This document shows, one piece after another, positions 33,295 to 46,940 of a stretch of 64,000 bases of DNA. Source of the DNA: Clarireedia homoeocarpa (lineage: Eukaryota > Ascomycota > Leotiomycetes > Helotiales > Rutstroemiaceae); assembly GCA_001465935.1 (NCBI GenBank), contig LNKV01000015.1:1-64000 (forward strand), read 5' to 3'. The translations under genes and the position numbers were made by a program. The notes under the pieces were generated by a model. It was given only the letters and a program-made list of their open reading frames with translations. It searched no databases and had not been told where the DNA came from. The number at the start of each line of letters is the position of its first letter. Position 1 is the first letter of the stretch.

Positions 33295-36200
33295 ACATAA
33301 GCGGCCTACACAGGATGTAGCAAGCGTACGTTGGCATCGGCAACGGCATTCCGGCGCAGGAGTTGGTCTTCTGGAACTATGTTTTGAGTTTCAATGAGCA
33401 TGGCGTTGGCGCTGAAAATTTTTACCACTTTTAATTTCACGCACAAAAGAAAAGCATTTTGTTCAATTTTAAATCATAAAAGCGCCACATAAGGGGTAAT
33501 GCAAATTGCTGGTTTTCAGGACGCTCGAAGAACAACACTGTGCCCGCCTGGATGACACTATTTTATTTGTGATAGATGTTCCTTCACATTTCACCGATAG
33601 AGCAAACCTCTTCAAATTGTGCAGCCGATCACAAGGATCGCACAGCTGAACGATCGCGATCTGAATTAAATTCTTTCGCTGAAGTTGCTAACTTACGTTG
33701 TAATGTGTTTTATCCCACCACATGGTATCTTCAGAGCTACACGTCGTTGAGTGGACCCGACGCTGGCTTTGAAGAAAGCTATGTGGTGCCATTTGCGCGC
33801 ATCCACTTGCTCGCTCGAAGGGTTCCATGCATGAGCCACATCTTATCAATTTGCAGTGATCAGCAGACTTTTCATTGCCAAGTATGTATGACCAGCCCTG
33901 TCAGCTTTTCTCGGTGCCTAACGACTAGGCGCTATTCTAGAGAACTTCCACATTTGACGACTTGCATGAGATGCAGCGTAACCAACAGTCTTTTCGATGT
34001 CGGATGTGGCGTCTAGGTCCGGCTTGTGTTACAGTGTTACCGTCAAATATGGGCACAAGAGCGGAAAGACAAAACCCTGTGTCACAACAAAGGTCGGTCA
34101 AGCGTTTCATTGATAATCTTACATCGGAAAGCGAACTTATCGATTCCTACTTGTCATAGACTGACATAATAGCGGACTAGGTTCTCCCTGCACCCCACGC
34201 CATTGTAAAACATGGCTTTCAGTCTACCTGGTTCGAATAACAACCTTCGTGGGGTTAGTGACCATGTAAAGATTTACCAAAAGTAAACATTTTCATGGCC
34301 GAAGCATAATTCTGCATATGCAGTGGTGAAGCATATTTGGTAAATTTCTTACTTTTTTGTCCACGCTTCACGAATCGCCTGTGTAAGGACAACAGAAATG
34401 CATGATGCAGGCATGGAACTAAGACGCATGGAGTTATTAGCAATGACAAGAAAAGTCTTCATTTAGATCACACGCATACAACGATTTTCACCCAACAACC
34501 TCTTGTTACATGGGCTTCAGGCAAACGCGCGGGTTCATTTGGTGCATCTTCTAGATCATATCTATTCTCTTCAATTTAGAGATTGGCGTTGGTGTGTTTT
34601 GTCGATCCGGATCTCTCGGCCAACATATGAGTCTGCATCATAAATTTCCGCTCTAGATTAGCTGTGTTTGCTGCAAAATATCATCATAAGTCGAGGTTAG
34701 GTCACCTCCTTAGAGGTCTCGCTTGCTAGCTTCCGTTCGGGACGAACCGTTTACACGCACCATATTAGCACACAACCGGGAACTTACGTCTGTGTGAGGA
34801 TCACGGGCCACCATCCTCTCAACCCATAACTACTCGAGTATTCAAATTAGACTTATCAAGCTATTCTCTACTTGGACTGCCTTCGGCTCGAGCCGTGTAG
34901 TGTATCGACGAGAGTACCAATACACGCGCGGTGGCCGCTACTCACTCCTCTGGTCGCCCTCGGGCTCATCACCGTTTGTTGCCAGTATGCTTTTAACTGG
35001 TCAGCAGGAAGATCGACTACCTCTTAGCTGAATATTGATCTGCCCACTTTCACATGGCTTTCTTTCGTCTTATGGTACTTCCGTCCAACTATCAGGAGGT
35101 ACATCATATGTCAGGTGACGCTATTTATTTCATGACTCGCGGGATGAACGTCCAGTAAATATAAGGGTGAGGATGTTAGAACAAACGATACATATATCTC
35201 ATGTACAGCATTACGCTTGTATGCCATTCCATCTATTGGCGCAACAGTCTCTCTACTTTGGGTCGGAGCTCAATGGTGACGCAGTTTCAAGCCAAAGAAT
35301 GAATAGCAATCATAAAGCCATGCATATTCTAGGCCTAAAGCGACTGTTGCGAAAAGACAAGGGACTATCATATGTGCGCAAAAACTATACATCGCTCTAG
35401 AAGTCAATGCCTCTAGCTCGTCCTAAGGCAGGGAGATGTTAATATTTCTATTCTAGATGTCTTAGGGAGGCTGCCCCTTTCCAATCCGTGGCAAAACGCC
35501 CTATGCTTTATTGGTGTATCCTAGGGGTTTGATCTATGAGTCTCCCTCCAACTATAGGTACCAATAACTTAGTTGAAGACTCATCTCTTTCATCAGCACT
35601 GGAGTGAATCGCTTTTCTTATGCATATTTTTCGGTGGCGAGCAAAATCAGAGACTGTGAGAGATAGAATGAAAGTATAAGAGGTTGGAAGTCATTCACGG
35701 GCACTTGGTAAAGTCAGTTCCACGTTGGAATGTGACTATAAGAGTTAGAGGGTCGCGTGCGTGGCGATGTTCCGTCAATAGAGAATTGTGGTTGCGCAGA
35801 ATACCCCAGGCATCATGTCTCGATGCACCAAGATGCGAGTTGCTGGACTCTATCAGCATATTAGAGGCGCCATTTACTGCAGATGTTTTACTTTCCTTGG
35901 ACATGGATGTAATCTAAGAGCTACGAATTCGTTTCACTCACCATCTGTTTCTATATCAATATACTGCCGTAGAGAAAACTCACAAGTGCAATAGTCAGAT
36001 AGCTAGCTCTATAAAGGAATCTTCAGTGGACTTTTTACATTCTATTGTACTTGAAAATATTGCAAATATTCCCACTCCATTTATAATGCAATGAAGCCAC
36101 CAATGCATGACTGATAGCCATGAAAAAAACAATCTGCCATGACAGGATCGTTCTCTGCTCATTTCATCCCTCTATGTTTCCTTCAGTTTATTTCTGTCCA

Positions 36201-38735
36201 TTTCCATTGTACTATTCTACTCATTGATACCTCGAATCTCATTCCGTTTATTTCATGAAATCTAACTTCAAGCAATGTTTACTGCACGTTCCTATTCGCT
36301 CGAGGTAGGCTGAAAGTTCTTTCCGAACGCCTCTTGCCTATATCCTACCCCATGCCTCTATTCGTAAGCTGAAATCATCACCGTCATTATCATCTACTAC
36401 AGCTTAAACCCTGATTCATTTCTACCTAGCCAAGGAAGGTTGGAATGACGTTCTCGTCTGCAATATAAAACAACATATACCGCAGCTCACCTGACTGCCT
36501 CTTGCCGCAGCAAGCTAGAAGTTCCTTACTGTTGGTCTCGGTCAGTCCGATTCATGGCACCACACTCAGTCACACATATGGACTAAGTAAGTGCTTATGA
36601 ACCGGGTTGTTCATTATAAACTAAGCGGGAGGGAGAGCCAGACTATATAGACAAGCTCTCCCATACTAATTACTATACCACCGTATGTATCTCTTGTCCC
36701 GTAGTACCTCTCCCGTAGTTCAGTGAATATACTGAACCTGACACTTAAACTCTAAAACTTCATGATATACGCAAAAAAAAAAAAACTCCGCCGCTTACGA
36801 GTGAACAAAAACCAGATCCCAGAAATCCGGCCAAGTGGAGCATCCATGACGATGCTGCTTCGAATATGCAGCGTACCTCTCTGCCGAACACTAACTCCAA
36901 CTCAACACCGGCTAGGTAGTGCGAATGGGCTATGGTTAGCGAGGAATGACTATTTAGCACTTCCATCATGAAAAGGATCTTGAGACCTATCTTCTTCTCT
37001 CATCTCATCGAACTCAGTCTGTTCTAGTAAGGAAAATCGCAGAGCACGGCGACGGTGCGGTGTGCCGCAAACCTTCTCACAACCGCCCACACACACATAT
37101 TACACATCCTACGGTAGTTCCATCCGCTATACGAAGTGCATCGGTAATGTGTCATCTTGAAGTTCTGATTTCCCTATATCCTCGTTATTTATTGCAATAG
37201 GCTGCGAACTTTATACCCATAACTGCAGCACCGTATACACTTCCCTTCAGCAACAGATAACAAACACACTCTTCTGATCCATCGATTCATACCTAGAATC
37301 TCATTCTCATCCTTCGACTCCCCAACCATTCATTTACTACACATCTTCTGGCTCGTCTGTTCCGAAACTCTCTCCTCCTCCTCCTCCTCCTCCTTCTACA
37401 CACCAAGACTCAACTAAGAACACATCCCTCATTCCCCAATACCCAGCTGCTTTATGAATACCATAGAGGGAGGGTGTTGCCAGAATGTGATGCAATGGAA
37501 CAAGACTAATACAGATCTATATCAGAACTCTCTCTCTCTCTCAATCTATCTATCTACATGCATGCCACACCATCTTCTTCTATGTTATCCATGAGAAGAA
37601 CATTACCATCCGCTCCTTCACTACCCACTCTCAAGTTACGATCTTTCTACCTAGTGCCTCTTTCTCAATCGAGGTATCTGAAAAAGACCATTACAGTCCT
37701 AACCAACATACGGGTATTCAACCACCCTTCGCCTCAAACACTACCCCTATTTTATCTTTACTCGCACTATCTATTCTTTGCCTTCACTCACTCTACACTC
37801 TATCCTCCCCTTACTTATCCTAGCGCCCCCGCTCTAATTCCATCTCATACCTAATTTCCCCCCACCCGGGCTTCTCTTTGAACCTAGCCCTTTCCCTCCC
37901 TTGTTTCTATCAAGATTCGAATCACTACACGGCGATACCTTCCTCTCCCTCTCCCTCTCCCTCTCCCTTCTTCAAACACAAACATCCCTAAACATCCCTA
38001 AACAAAACCCAAACCAAAAAAAGCCCAACCTCTCCCCTCCACCACTTGCTCCCCCGCTCCCCCCGCCCCACATCCAACCCAAATCACACACATCCATCCA
38101 CCCCATCTCCCGACTCCCAGATCTCCCCAGGAGGACAATAATAATAATAATAATAACAACAACAATAATAAATCACATCCAAGCTTAACCCCCTCCCTCC
38201 CTCTCTCCTCCCAGCAAATAAAAACATAGTAGGTAGCAAGCTCCAGCCCCCCTCTCCCCTCAACAAAACAAAACGAAACAAAGGGTATCAAGTGAAGGGA
38301 AGGGGAGAGGAGGGGAATAATTCAAAATGAGGGATGAGGGATGAGGGATGCGAGAGATCCCGGGCGAGGGAGCGTACTCGAGAGCCAACTTAACTCGACT
38401 CAACTCAACTTATGGAGCTGAGCGGGTGGGTGTGTGGGTGGGTGCGTGGGTGAGTAGAGGATGGATGGATGAATGAATGAATGAATGTATGTATGTGCTA
38501 GTAAGAACTAACTAACTAACTAACTAGCTGGTTGTTGTTGTTGATGATGATGATGATGGGTAGGTATAGGATAGGGATAGGGATAGATCAAGCGAGTATG
38601 GATGGCATGGAGCAGATGACTATGAAAGGGCGAGGAACTAGGTGTGAGGAAGATGGATAGATGGATAGAGCAATATAGGAATAGGTAAAAACAAGAACTT
38701 TTAATTTCAATCCTTATACACTACAACCCTAAATC
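33295..38735. other. 5.4 kb gene-poor stretch
   Basis: No supportable gene. The longest plus-strand frame, 33576-34016 (146 codons from a true ATG), is Cys- and Ser-rich without a recognisable domain. Frames at 35167-35400 and 35684-35917 look no better. The right end (37350-38700) is full of simple repeats: (CTC)n near 37375, (TCTCCC)n near 37940, (AAT/AAC)n near 38137-38170, (GATG)n and (CTAA)n near 38460-38560. No transposon ORF or terminal repeat was recognised. Confidence 0.6.
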
Positions 38736-40617
38736 TCATCTCCCACTAATCTCAATATACCTCTGCACCTCCTCAAAACTGTTCACCAATACCTGGCCCT
38801 CTTTCTCCCCCTCACTCAACTCCTGATTCCCCTCTCTAAGAACCACAAAACTGTTCATTCCTGCCTCCCTCGCGGCTCTCACCTCCCCCACATTATCACT
38901 CAAAAACAGCCATTCCTCCACCGCTCCCAACTCCCTATTCTCCCTCGCAATTTTCTCATAACTTCCCTTTTCCTGTTTACTCCCCGCATTTACCGTATCC
39001 CAGTAACCACCTTTTCCTTCTCCGTCTTCATCCAGACCATGATATATCAATGGTCTTAGATCGCCATCAGTAGTATACCTGAAGAGCAACTTTTGGGCCG
39101 CCACGCTGCCCGAGCTGTAGATGCAGATGTTGATACCGGAATCATTCCATTGTTTGAGAGCAGGATGGACATCGGGGAACATAGGGCATTTTAATTCGCC
39201 GGATTCGTAGCCGCGAAGCCAGAGGTAGCCTTGGAGAGATTTGAGATAGGCAATTTTCAGGTCCTTGGACATGAGATCGCGGACATGGGAGAGGAGGGCG
39301 TCAGGGGTGGCGGCATGCTCAGATGGGAACGCGGAGCGGTAGGGTAGGAACGACGGGGAGTCCCATTCTGCTTCGAGGGTGGAGGGTAAGACGCGGAGAG
39401 CATAAGGAAACTGTGGATTGATTAGTGATGTGATTAGATGTCTATCATACTTGGTAGCAATAATTGGGATCACAAAGCTTAGGTGCATGTCAGACTACCT
39501 GACACAGCAAACCCAGAGGTAAATTCGGGCCATGTATCGGATACCGGCAGTGCTTATAGCGGGGTATAGCCAGTGGCGTAATGCATAAGTGGACCAGAAC
39601 TCAGGGGCCCAGAAGCGAACTTGGTAATTGAAGACATTGGGTTCCAAATGTCTCAAGAGTGATAAGACATGATAGGTAGTTATCTGATGGGGAGCAGAAA
39701 ACGTCCTGAGTCCTACCCCGCAAAGGAACTGCTGATGTATGCGAGCATTGACCCAAAGGATCTTCAATGGACGTGGCAGACGACCATTTGCATTGAAGCC
39801 CATCATCTTTCGATGGGTGCCCGGGCGATGATCACACTGGTGATCGTATTTCCATTCAATTCCATCTAATTCCATCTGATTCCAACATGAACACGGATAA
39901 CTCCTCGATCCGAGATAGCTGTTGCTATCACAACCAATGACAACAAACCAAAGATACAAGAAGGCTGGGTAACACTACTGCGCACTTTCTTTTGATGATG
40001 CCACATGATCACCCTCAAACCAAGTTTCCCGCCCCCAAGTTTTCCAAGGCGTACAGCGGCACTTGCAAAGCTTTCGTGATTTGGCGGTTCGCAAAAACGT
40101 TCTATGCTGTGCAAACCGTGGCTGGTAACTATGCCAACAGGGTAATTACCTGTAAAAAAAGAACGATGCGCTCGCAAAATGAACGGAAAGGCTCATGACA
40201 GCCTGCATAGAGAATTGGATATCTCTGACCAGTGGGAAGGCAAAAACAGTTTTGTTTACTTACCAATACATCCTTGACAAACGAAATCGGACACACCGTC
40301 CCCTCTGCAGTCGAAAAAAACGAAATTGATATCAGCCTTCTGCTATATCCCATCGCAATCACAATTTTCTCATCGCCCCTTCACCTCTATCTACCCCACG
40401 TGATTCTGACGCAACCAAGCCTGCAGCACTTCCCGTGTCTTTCGCCTTTCCATGCCCCCTAGCCTTCCCCAGGAAATCTCTGCACTTGCAGCTGCTGCAA
40501 GTAAAATGATACAAGGAGAACCGTAGATGTGCCCAACAGGGAATAGAAAGCAGACTCACCGATATCCAGCAATACCACCTTAATCATCTTCTTATCCGCA
40601 TCCGTTGACGCCGCCAT
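38736..40617 (-). CDS. UTR4: Enolase-phosphatase E1 (methionine salvage)
   Basis: Bifunctional HAD-family enzyme that enolises and dephosphorylates 2,3-diketo-5-methylthiopentyl-1-phosphate in the methionine salvage pathway. Three exons, 40560-40617, 40264-40304 and 38736-39410, give 257 residues, as in yeast Utr4 and relatives. The nucleophile region is VVLLDIEGTVCPISFVKDVL, built from exons 1 and 2 (Asp18, Glu20). It continues across the second intron as FPYALRVLP. Later HAD motifs are ICIYSSGSVAAQKLL and EEWLFLSDNVGEVRAAREAG, with DTVNAGSKQEKGSYEKIA between them. Intron 1 is 255 nt and intron 2 is 853 nt, far longer than other introns in this window except RPL7 intron 1. Splice phases and the conserved junction sequences make the model secure. 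Confidence 0.93.
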
Positions 40618-42023
40618 GATAGAATCCGGGAATCCTACTCTACTTTGTCGATAGGGGAAAAAAAAGATTCTCGCCCTTCAGCCCCGAAGATAGCGGTGAA
40701 CTTTCTTCTCGAATCGAATCTTCGATGGATTCTACGGATTGGATGAGTAATAGTAAGGTTGATAGCGTACTTTGTAGGCTGGGAAAGGATCTACCCTACC
40801 CTACCCTACTTAGGTTTCGTTCAAGGCTACCCTACCCTACTTAGGCTTCGTTCAAGGTAATCAATCGCAAGGCTCGGTTCGTATTGATCTTGGGGCAGTA
40901 CGCGCGGTACAGGCAGGCTGGGAGGGCTGGAGGGCAAACGTTGTTGTTCCCTCTCTTTCGCATGCAGGAAGGGTGAGCTCACGAGCTCACGAACAGAAGG
41001 GCGTTTGATATTCCGAATGTGATTTGCTAGAATGTGCTCGAACCCTAGATCGAGTTTTGCTTGTGTAGATAATGCGAAAGCGGTTGCGTTATGATTCGTG
41101 CGAGCGTTGTGCATGAAGCGGATGGGGTCTTGAGGGTGTGTTCATGCAACTAAGAGGCTTATGGCTTGGGCAACATGCGACTTTTTCCGGCAAAGTCTTC
41201 GGAGATGCTGGACCTTTGGGTGATAGGTACGAAGTACTGTACATACATGTAGGTACACGGAAGGAACGTGGTGAGGGTGGGAAAGTTGCGTGGATGTTTT
41301 GTTGACAATGTTTCCCTTTTTGGCGACGAGCACCGGGAAGTTTTAAGATTATGATGGCGGTGAATGTCTCTTTCACTCTTCCTGCGATGGACGCGACCTT
41401 GGGATTGTGTGTGTTGGTTTCTTTGAAATCTCTGGTGGCCGGCCAATATTGGAGAGGGGTAGAGAGACACGTCCACCCCACTCCCAGAGAGAAGAAACAT
41501 CTGCCATTGGAGGTCTACGAAGTCACACTTTTTACCTTTTTGCTACGAAGTACTTGCTCACACTTCCCACACTTGCTCACACTTGAAGTCGATTGCATGG
41601 CGAACGCAATTGATAAGAAGCCAAGTTTCGTATCGGAAAGCCGCCAGATAACTCTAGATCTTTATCTGCTGATTTGCAGTCGCGGTTAAAGAAGCCGTCG
41701 CACTTGTACAATAAGCACCGTGGAAGCAGCTGCAGGAGAAGCGGAAAGTGGGCAAATGTAGGCATGAGGGAGATCGTGGCAAAGCCTGGGCTGGTGCTGG
41801 AAACTAAGGTACAGCGACTGGCGACTGGCGACTGGCGACTGGACTTACTTAGTGTTCCGATGATGCATATGCAGCAGGGCTATGGACTGCTTTGGCTTCA
41901 TGATACCCGTACTGTGCATACTGCTATCCCGACCCAGACGAATGAGCAGCGAGAAGAGGGAGAGGAGAGTTTGAGTGTGCCTGGGAGAGGTCAGAGGTCC
42001 AAGGCAGCTTGACGGATGGGTAC

Positions 42024-42169
42024 AGAGAGATGGAGATGGAGAGATGGAGAGATGGAGAGATAGACAGATAAGCAGATAGACAGATGGACAGATACACAGA
42101 TAAACAGATAGACACATACACAGATACACAGATAAACAGATAGACACATACACAGATACACACATACAC
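42024..42169. repeat. CAGATA/ACACAGATA satellite-like array
   Basis: GATGGAGA units pass into CAGATA-type units. Within it a 32-bp unit beginning GATACACAGATAAACAG occurs twice in tandem (42091-42122 and 42123-42154), then partially again. Confidence 0.88.
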
Positions 42170-44270
42170 TACGGAAAGTAGTCATCGCCGCATTGCCGAC
42201 AACCCAGAATGCGGTCAGTAAAATTAAAGCTACAGTATATTCCTTCTTGTATGGATAAGCCATGTAAAGACAGGAAGGAAGAAAGCGACAAAGAATTTCC
42301 CCATCTTCACCGCTGCTTCCCCCCGCCTCACGCTCTTCTCTCTCCCTCACCCGAACCTGGAAGAAGTGTACTTACTGTATGTACAGTACAGTAGAAAGCA
42401 ACATTGAAGCCACTGTAACTGTACTTACTGTATCGATCACAATGGCCATGGACGAACGACGACGGTAATCTTACATGCGTATGATCGATCTCTCTCTCAT
42501 CCTCACTCCCAACGCAGCTCTTTCGTTCGTTCCTCAAGTTAAGCCTTGCGACCGATAGCTAGCCAGCTAGCTACCTACAGTAGCTACCTACCTACCTACC
42601 TACCTACCCACACTCGCATGCAAAATATCGTTGTTGGCGCGCCTGATGTGGGGAAAAGAAGGTCAAGCTCGCTCCAAGCTCCACGCTCCACGCTCCACGC
42701 TCCCAGGCTCCACGACGACGCAGCGCAGAAAGCAAAGCCGATCTGCTGCTACTGTAGGTTGGAGGGCCTTTATTGTGGGGAGCGATAAGAGATAAGTTGT
42801 GCTGCTGCTGCTGCTCGTTTCGTTTGCGTCTGGACGGGACAAGAACTGGGGATGGAGGGATGCGCGTTTCAGAGTTTCAGGAGTCATAATGAATTAACCA
42901 AACAATGCAAAATGATGTGATGCTTCGTGGCCACTCCGCGTGAAGTACGTCGTACGTACGGAGGGGAGCCAATGCAGTTGTGTTGTGATATCAGTCGACG
43001 CCGTGGAAATCATCGTCGGCTCTCTTTCCTTTCTCGCGGTTTACAGTATAGTATGTATTTGTGTTCTCCAATTTACAGTACCAAACATCCCCCCCCCATA
43101 CCTTACCCGCAATGTACATCATCATTATTAACGCCCTCAAGTTTCATGCTTCGCTGTCCTTTTCGCACAGATTGAAATGTTTCAACTGGGAAATGACAGC
43201 TTAGGGGTCCATGGTCATTGGGACGACTGCCCATAATATCCGTAATATTATCCTGATCCTGAATTTGTGGAGCCAAAGTAACCAGATGATGCTGATGAAG
43301 CTTCCCCTTCCTTTCCGTTTACAATATCGACAAACCATCCCGTATCAAGTTGATCATGCTCTATTAGAAAAGGTGGGCACTTTGTCTGTGGGTACGGCAT
43401 TCGATGGGAGAGGGAGAGGGATAGGCGGCCGGGTGGGCGGTCGTCGATCATACAAGTACGGAGTACTTCGTACATCAAGTACATACCTGGAGCAAGCAGC
43501 TGCTCTGCTCTGCCTATGAGAGAAAGACGCAGTCAGCACCCAAGCTCCCAGTCTCAGTCCAAACGCTGTGTACCACGTCGGAAACTTTTAATGGGAACTG
43601 AACTGCACACCTATTACTAAGGGTGTGGGTGGGCGTTTATGTGATAGGTGAAAGAAGCCGTCCATCCATCCATTATTAGAATCTCTGCCTTTCAGACGAG
43701 GACAAAAACAAGGCTCCTCAATCGAATGAAAGGGACAAAACAAGGGCTCCTCAATCGAATGAAAGAGGGTGATGACGCCTGCCTCCCTACCTCCCTACTT
43801 GCCGCCCTGGGCCCCCTCCCCCTCAATAGTAATAGCTCCTTCTTTCTCTCCAGTCCCTGTACAAAGATATCCGTGCCTGTGAAACGACAGTGAACACATT
43901 TCCGTGGACTGCGAAAGGACCACCGACAACCAATGCTTTTGGCTCAAAGGATCAAGAAGCATCCAGGTTAATCGCCTGTGCGACCAACCCATCAGATTAC
44001 CGCACGACGGTAATATGTACCACCATGTATTTAATTAATATGTCTGTGACATCTTGATCGTACGCAGGGTAGCTCTCTGGCGAAGGAAAAGTTACTGGTT
44101 GATCTGAAATCTCATGTCTTGTTAGGGACAGTGACCTGCAACTACACTACATTGGGTGAATAAATAAACGTAGCATATACTATGTATATGTCTTTGTCCG
44201 GGACGGGCCATGTTTATTACTCCATTGGAGAGGGTAAGCAACAAAACGGCTACAAATCGAGACTGGCAGA

Positions 44271-44302
44271 TGCTGTGCTGTGCTGTGCTGTGCTGTGCTG
44301 TG
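44271..44302. repeat. (TGCTG)n pentanucleotide repeat
   Basis: Six tandem TGCTG pentamers ending in GTGTGC. Confidence 0.9.
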
Positions 44303-46499
44303 TGCAAAAATACATCAATTCAGGTGTGTAGATCTACCGTGCCTATGTGTAACTGTATCAAATCGTACGAGCATCTTGATATGCATACAGACGTACAGCA
44401 AGTACAGTATAGTGCTGTACTGCGTACATCCGCGCGAGTTTCAGAACAAAAGAGTCCAGCCAAGCAAAGGAGGGGAAAGATCAAGCGAATCCAAATCAAA
44501 GCCACATCGCTGAGTGCAGCAGCTCAGACCGGCAGTGAACAAGTGAGCTGATTGTTGGTTGGGGAAAAGATGGAACACCCGGCCAGGTCTTGTTCCTGTC
44601 GTCCCTCGAGCGAGCGTGTTTTTTTGCGTTGAAAGGCGGGGTTGTCGGAGACGTCCGTAAGCGTCAAACATCGAAAGAGAGAAAGAAAAAGGTCACGCCG
44701 TCGCAGGTCACTGAATTGAAAAACATGCCATGCACACGACCGTGGCAGAGGGTGTCGGCGTTACGAAATGTTCCATCGATCATTCGGTGCTGCGGTGGGG
44801 TGATTATGTATTTGCAGTGCCCTTACGACGTACTTTTTTTCCTTGGATGTGTGCGTGATGTGAAAACGGTGGCTTGGAATGAGTGCCACAATACTACCAG
44901 TGCTCAGTGCAGTACTTGGGTAAATCCGAATCTCGGAACATATCGTGTTGGTACGTAGATACAACCGAAAAATAACGTATGCGTGTAGCATGATCTCCGA
45001 TAGTGACTGAAAGGGAACTTAGTAAAGGGCTGGATCGAAATCTTTCGCCGCGAGCTAAAAATTCCGTTGGCCATATGGCGCCCAAAGGTTGTCACACGAC
45101 CACGCCAACCTTCCAAAACCCCTTTGAAGCGCGGTAAAAAGCGTTCGAGAGAGGCTTGGTGGCCGGTATGCTTTCCAACTCGTCCTCGCAGTCGCATGAG
45201 CGAGAACGAGAACGTTTCGAGGGGACGGTGTTCGTATCAAAATTGCAAGGTGTCATTGACGAAGCGAATGGCGTAGCATAGCGTCCATGTCCCAATCGAG
45301 CATTTTCCATGCTCTCTGGGAATGACGAATATGGCTGAGGCTGTTGAGCATCGGCCAGGCCGTCGATTGGGGATGAGGGATTGGGGGGATTGGGGGGATG
45401 ACCGGACGTTTTTGCTGGACTTCAAGCCCATTGTTCCTTTGCAAATCCGTGTGGATTACGCATGATTTGCCTCGTACTTTAATACAGTAATACTGTAAGT
45501 TGATCTTTAATACAGTAATAGCGTTTCGTTTTGTTTCTTTCAATTGATGCCATCACCACGTCTTTCTCCTCGCGGCCTTGCCCTTGCCCTTGCACTTACC
45601 CGCCGACCCGCCGACATGCCGTCCCAGGAAATTTAATAGCCTCGAACTCTCGCACTATCAGTTCATCTTGAGCCGAAATAGCAAGGCTCGAATAGACTTT
45701 CTTTACGAAGGAAAAGCCAAATGGAAAAGCTAAATGCACTGGTGGGATGGACTGGTGGGAGGGGAGGGGAGGGGAGGGAAGATACAGCTCGCTTCCCAAA
45801 GAGGCATAACAAAAAGACGGTAATGCAGAAGAAAGCAATGCATGCATACATACATCCATACATCCATCCATCCTGCATAAAAATAAGATTGATGCTATAG
45901 AATTACTAATTACTCACCAACTGCATTACTGACCAATCAAATTTTGTTGAGATGGGCGTGGAAAGAATCGGGTGGAATATTTTGTTGAAGAGCAGCGACG
46001 CACTAATGATGAAATGTCTTTGGGTCTTTCGTCGTGAGTGGGTGAGAGAGTCAAACTCCGGTCCGGCATCCACCAGACTTTACCTGAATGGCCCGTCAAG
46101 GCAATTGCCGCTTTGACACATTTCCACACTATTTTTTTTTTTCAAAGAAAATAAAGGCAACTAGCTGACAGGTTTTCCTTTGACTTGTCCTTCCTTGGCT
46201 TGAAATGGCATGGTGCTGTTCCGGAGGCGGTCAAGCTCGACAAAATGGTGCCATGAAAGAAAAAGGTGTGAGCCGGCTGAATCCATTGGGTGAGAGATGA
46301 GGCCAGAGGCTTGAGCGTTGCATTCACGCGCAACCTAATAATATGGGGAGTGCGTGGAGGGAGAGGCAAATGATGGAAGGGGAGCATCATGATTTCTTTG
46401 TTGATACACAACACTCGTCAAGTGGGATGCTTTTAGCCTTGGAATGAATGCTTTGATATCAGGATTCAGGAGTAGAAAGACAGATGTACACTCAACCAA

Positions 46500-46575
46500 T
46501 TCCACTTCCACTTCCACTTCCGCTTCCACTTCTACTCCCCTTCCCCTTCCACTTCCCCTTCCACTTCCACTCCCC
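46500..46575. repeat. (TTCCAC/TTCCCC)n hexanucleotide array
   Basis: About twelve hexamers, mostly TTCCAC with TTCCGC, TTCTAC and TTCCCC variants. Its reverse strand produces the Glu/Val- and Gly/Arg-rich shadow frames here. Confidence 0.9.
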
Positions 46576-46879
46576 ATTCCATGTCCACGTCCATTTCCCT
46601 TACGCTTCTCTCGTAAATCGCGTTTAACTCGATACTTGTCAAAGTACCATTGGAGAGGTTGGTCAGATGAGTTGCCCAGGTGTCCCAAGTACCAGTACCT
46701 AGCCCGTGGTATTGTCTGAAGGTTACTACCGACACGACTAGAAAAGAACATTGAAGAACAATAGGGAATCGGGTCACTCAGCCATCGTCTTGGGTACTAT
46801 TTATTTACTCCATCGTCTTGGGTGCTATTTATTTACTTTCCTCGAGCGCCAACCTTGCCGCGCTCGAAACATCTACTAC

Positions 46880-46940
46880 ATACACACACACACACACACA
46901 CACATATATAGATATATATATTTATATATTTATATATATC
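46880..46940. repeat. (AC)n followed by (TA)n tract
   Basis: Twelve AC dinucleotides directly followed by about 35 bp of alternating A and T. Confidence 0.9.

Noticed and set aside
33576..34016. 146-codon plus-strand frame in the gene-poor stretch
   Set aside because: It has a true ATG but no recognisable motif, no splice context and odd composition (rich in Cys, Ser and Arg). Not enough to call a gene.
34220..34245. GGTTCGAATAAC resembling a tRNA B box
   Set aside because: It lacks the CC after GGTTCGAAT, and no A box or cloverleaf can be drawn around it.
39495..39959. 154-codon minus-strand frame inside the enolase-phosphatase intron
   Set aside because: It starts without a good ATG, resembles nothing and is bypassed by the conserved KDVL-FPYALRV splice.
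41351..41689. 112-codon plus-strand frame with an ATG
   Set aside because: Mixed composition, no domain and no supporting signals in a repeat-rich desert.
46335..46751. 138-codon minus-strand frame with Gly/Arg and Glu/Val repeats
   Set aside because: It is produced by the (TTCCAC)n array read in reverse. No domain, no splice support.
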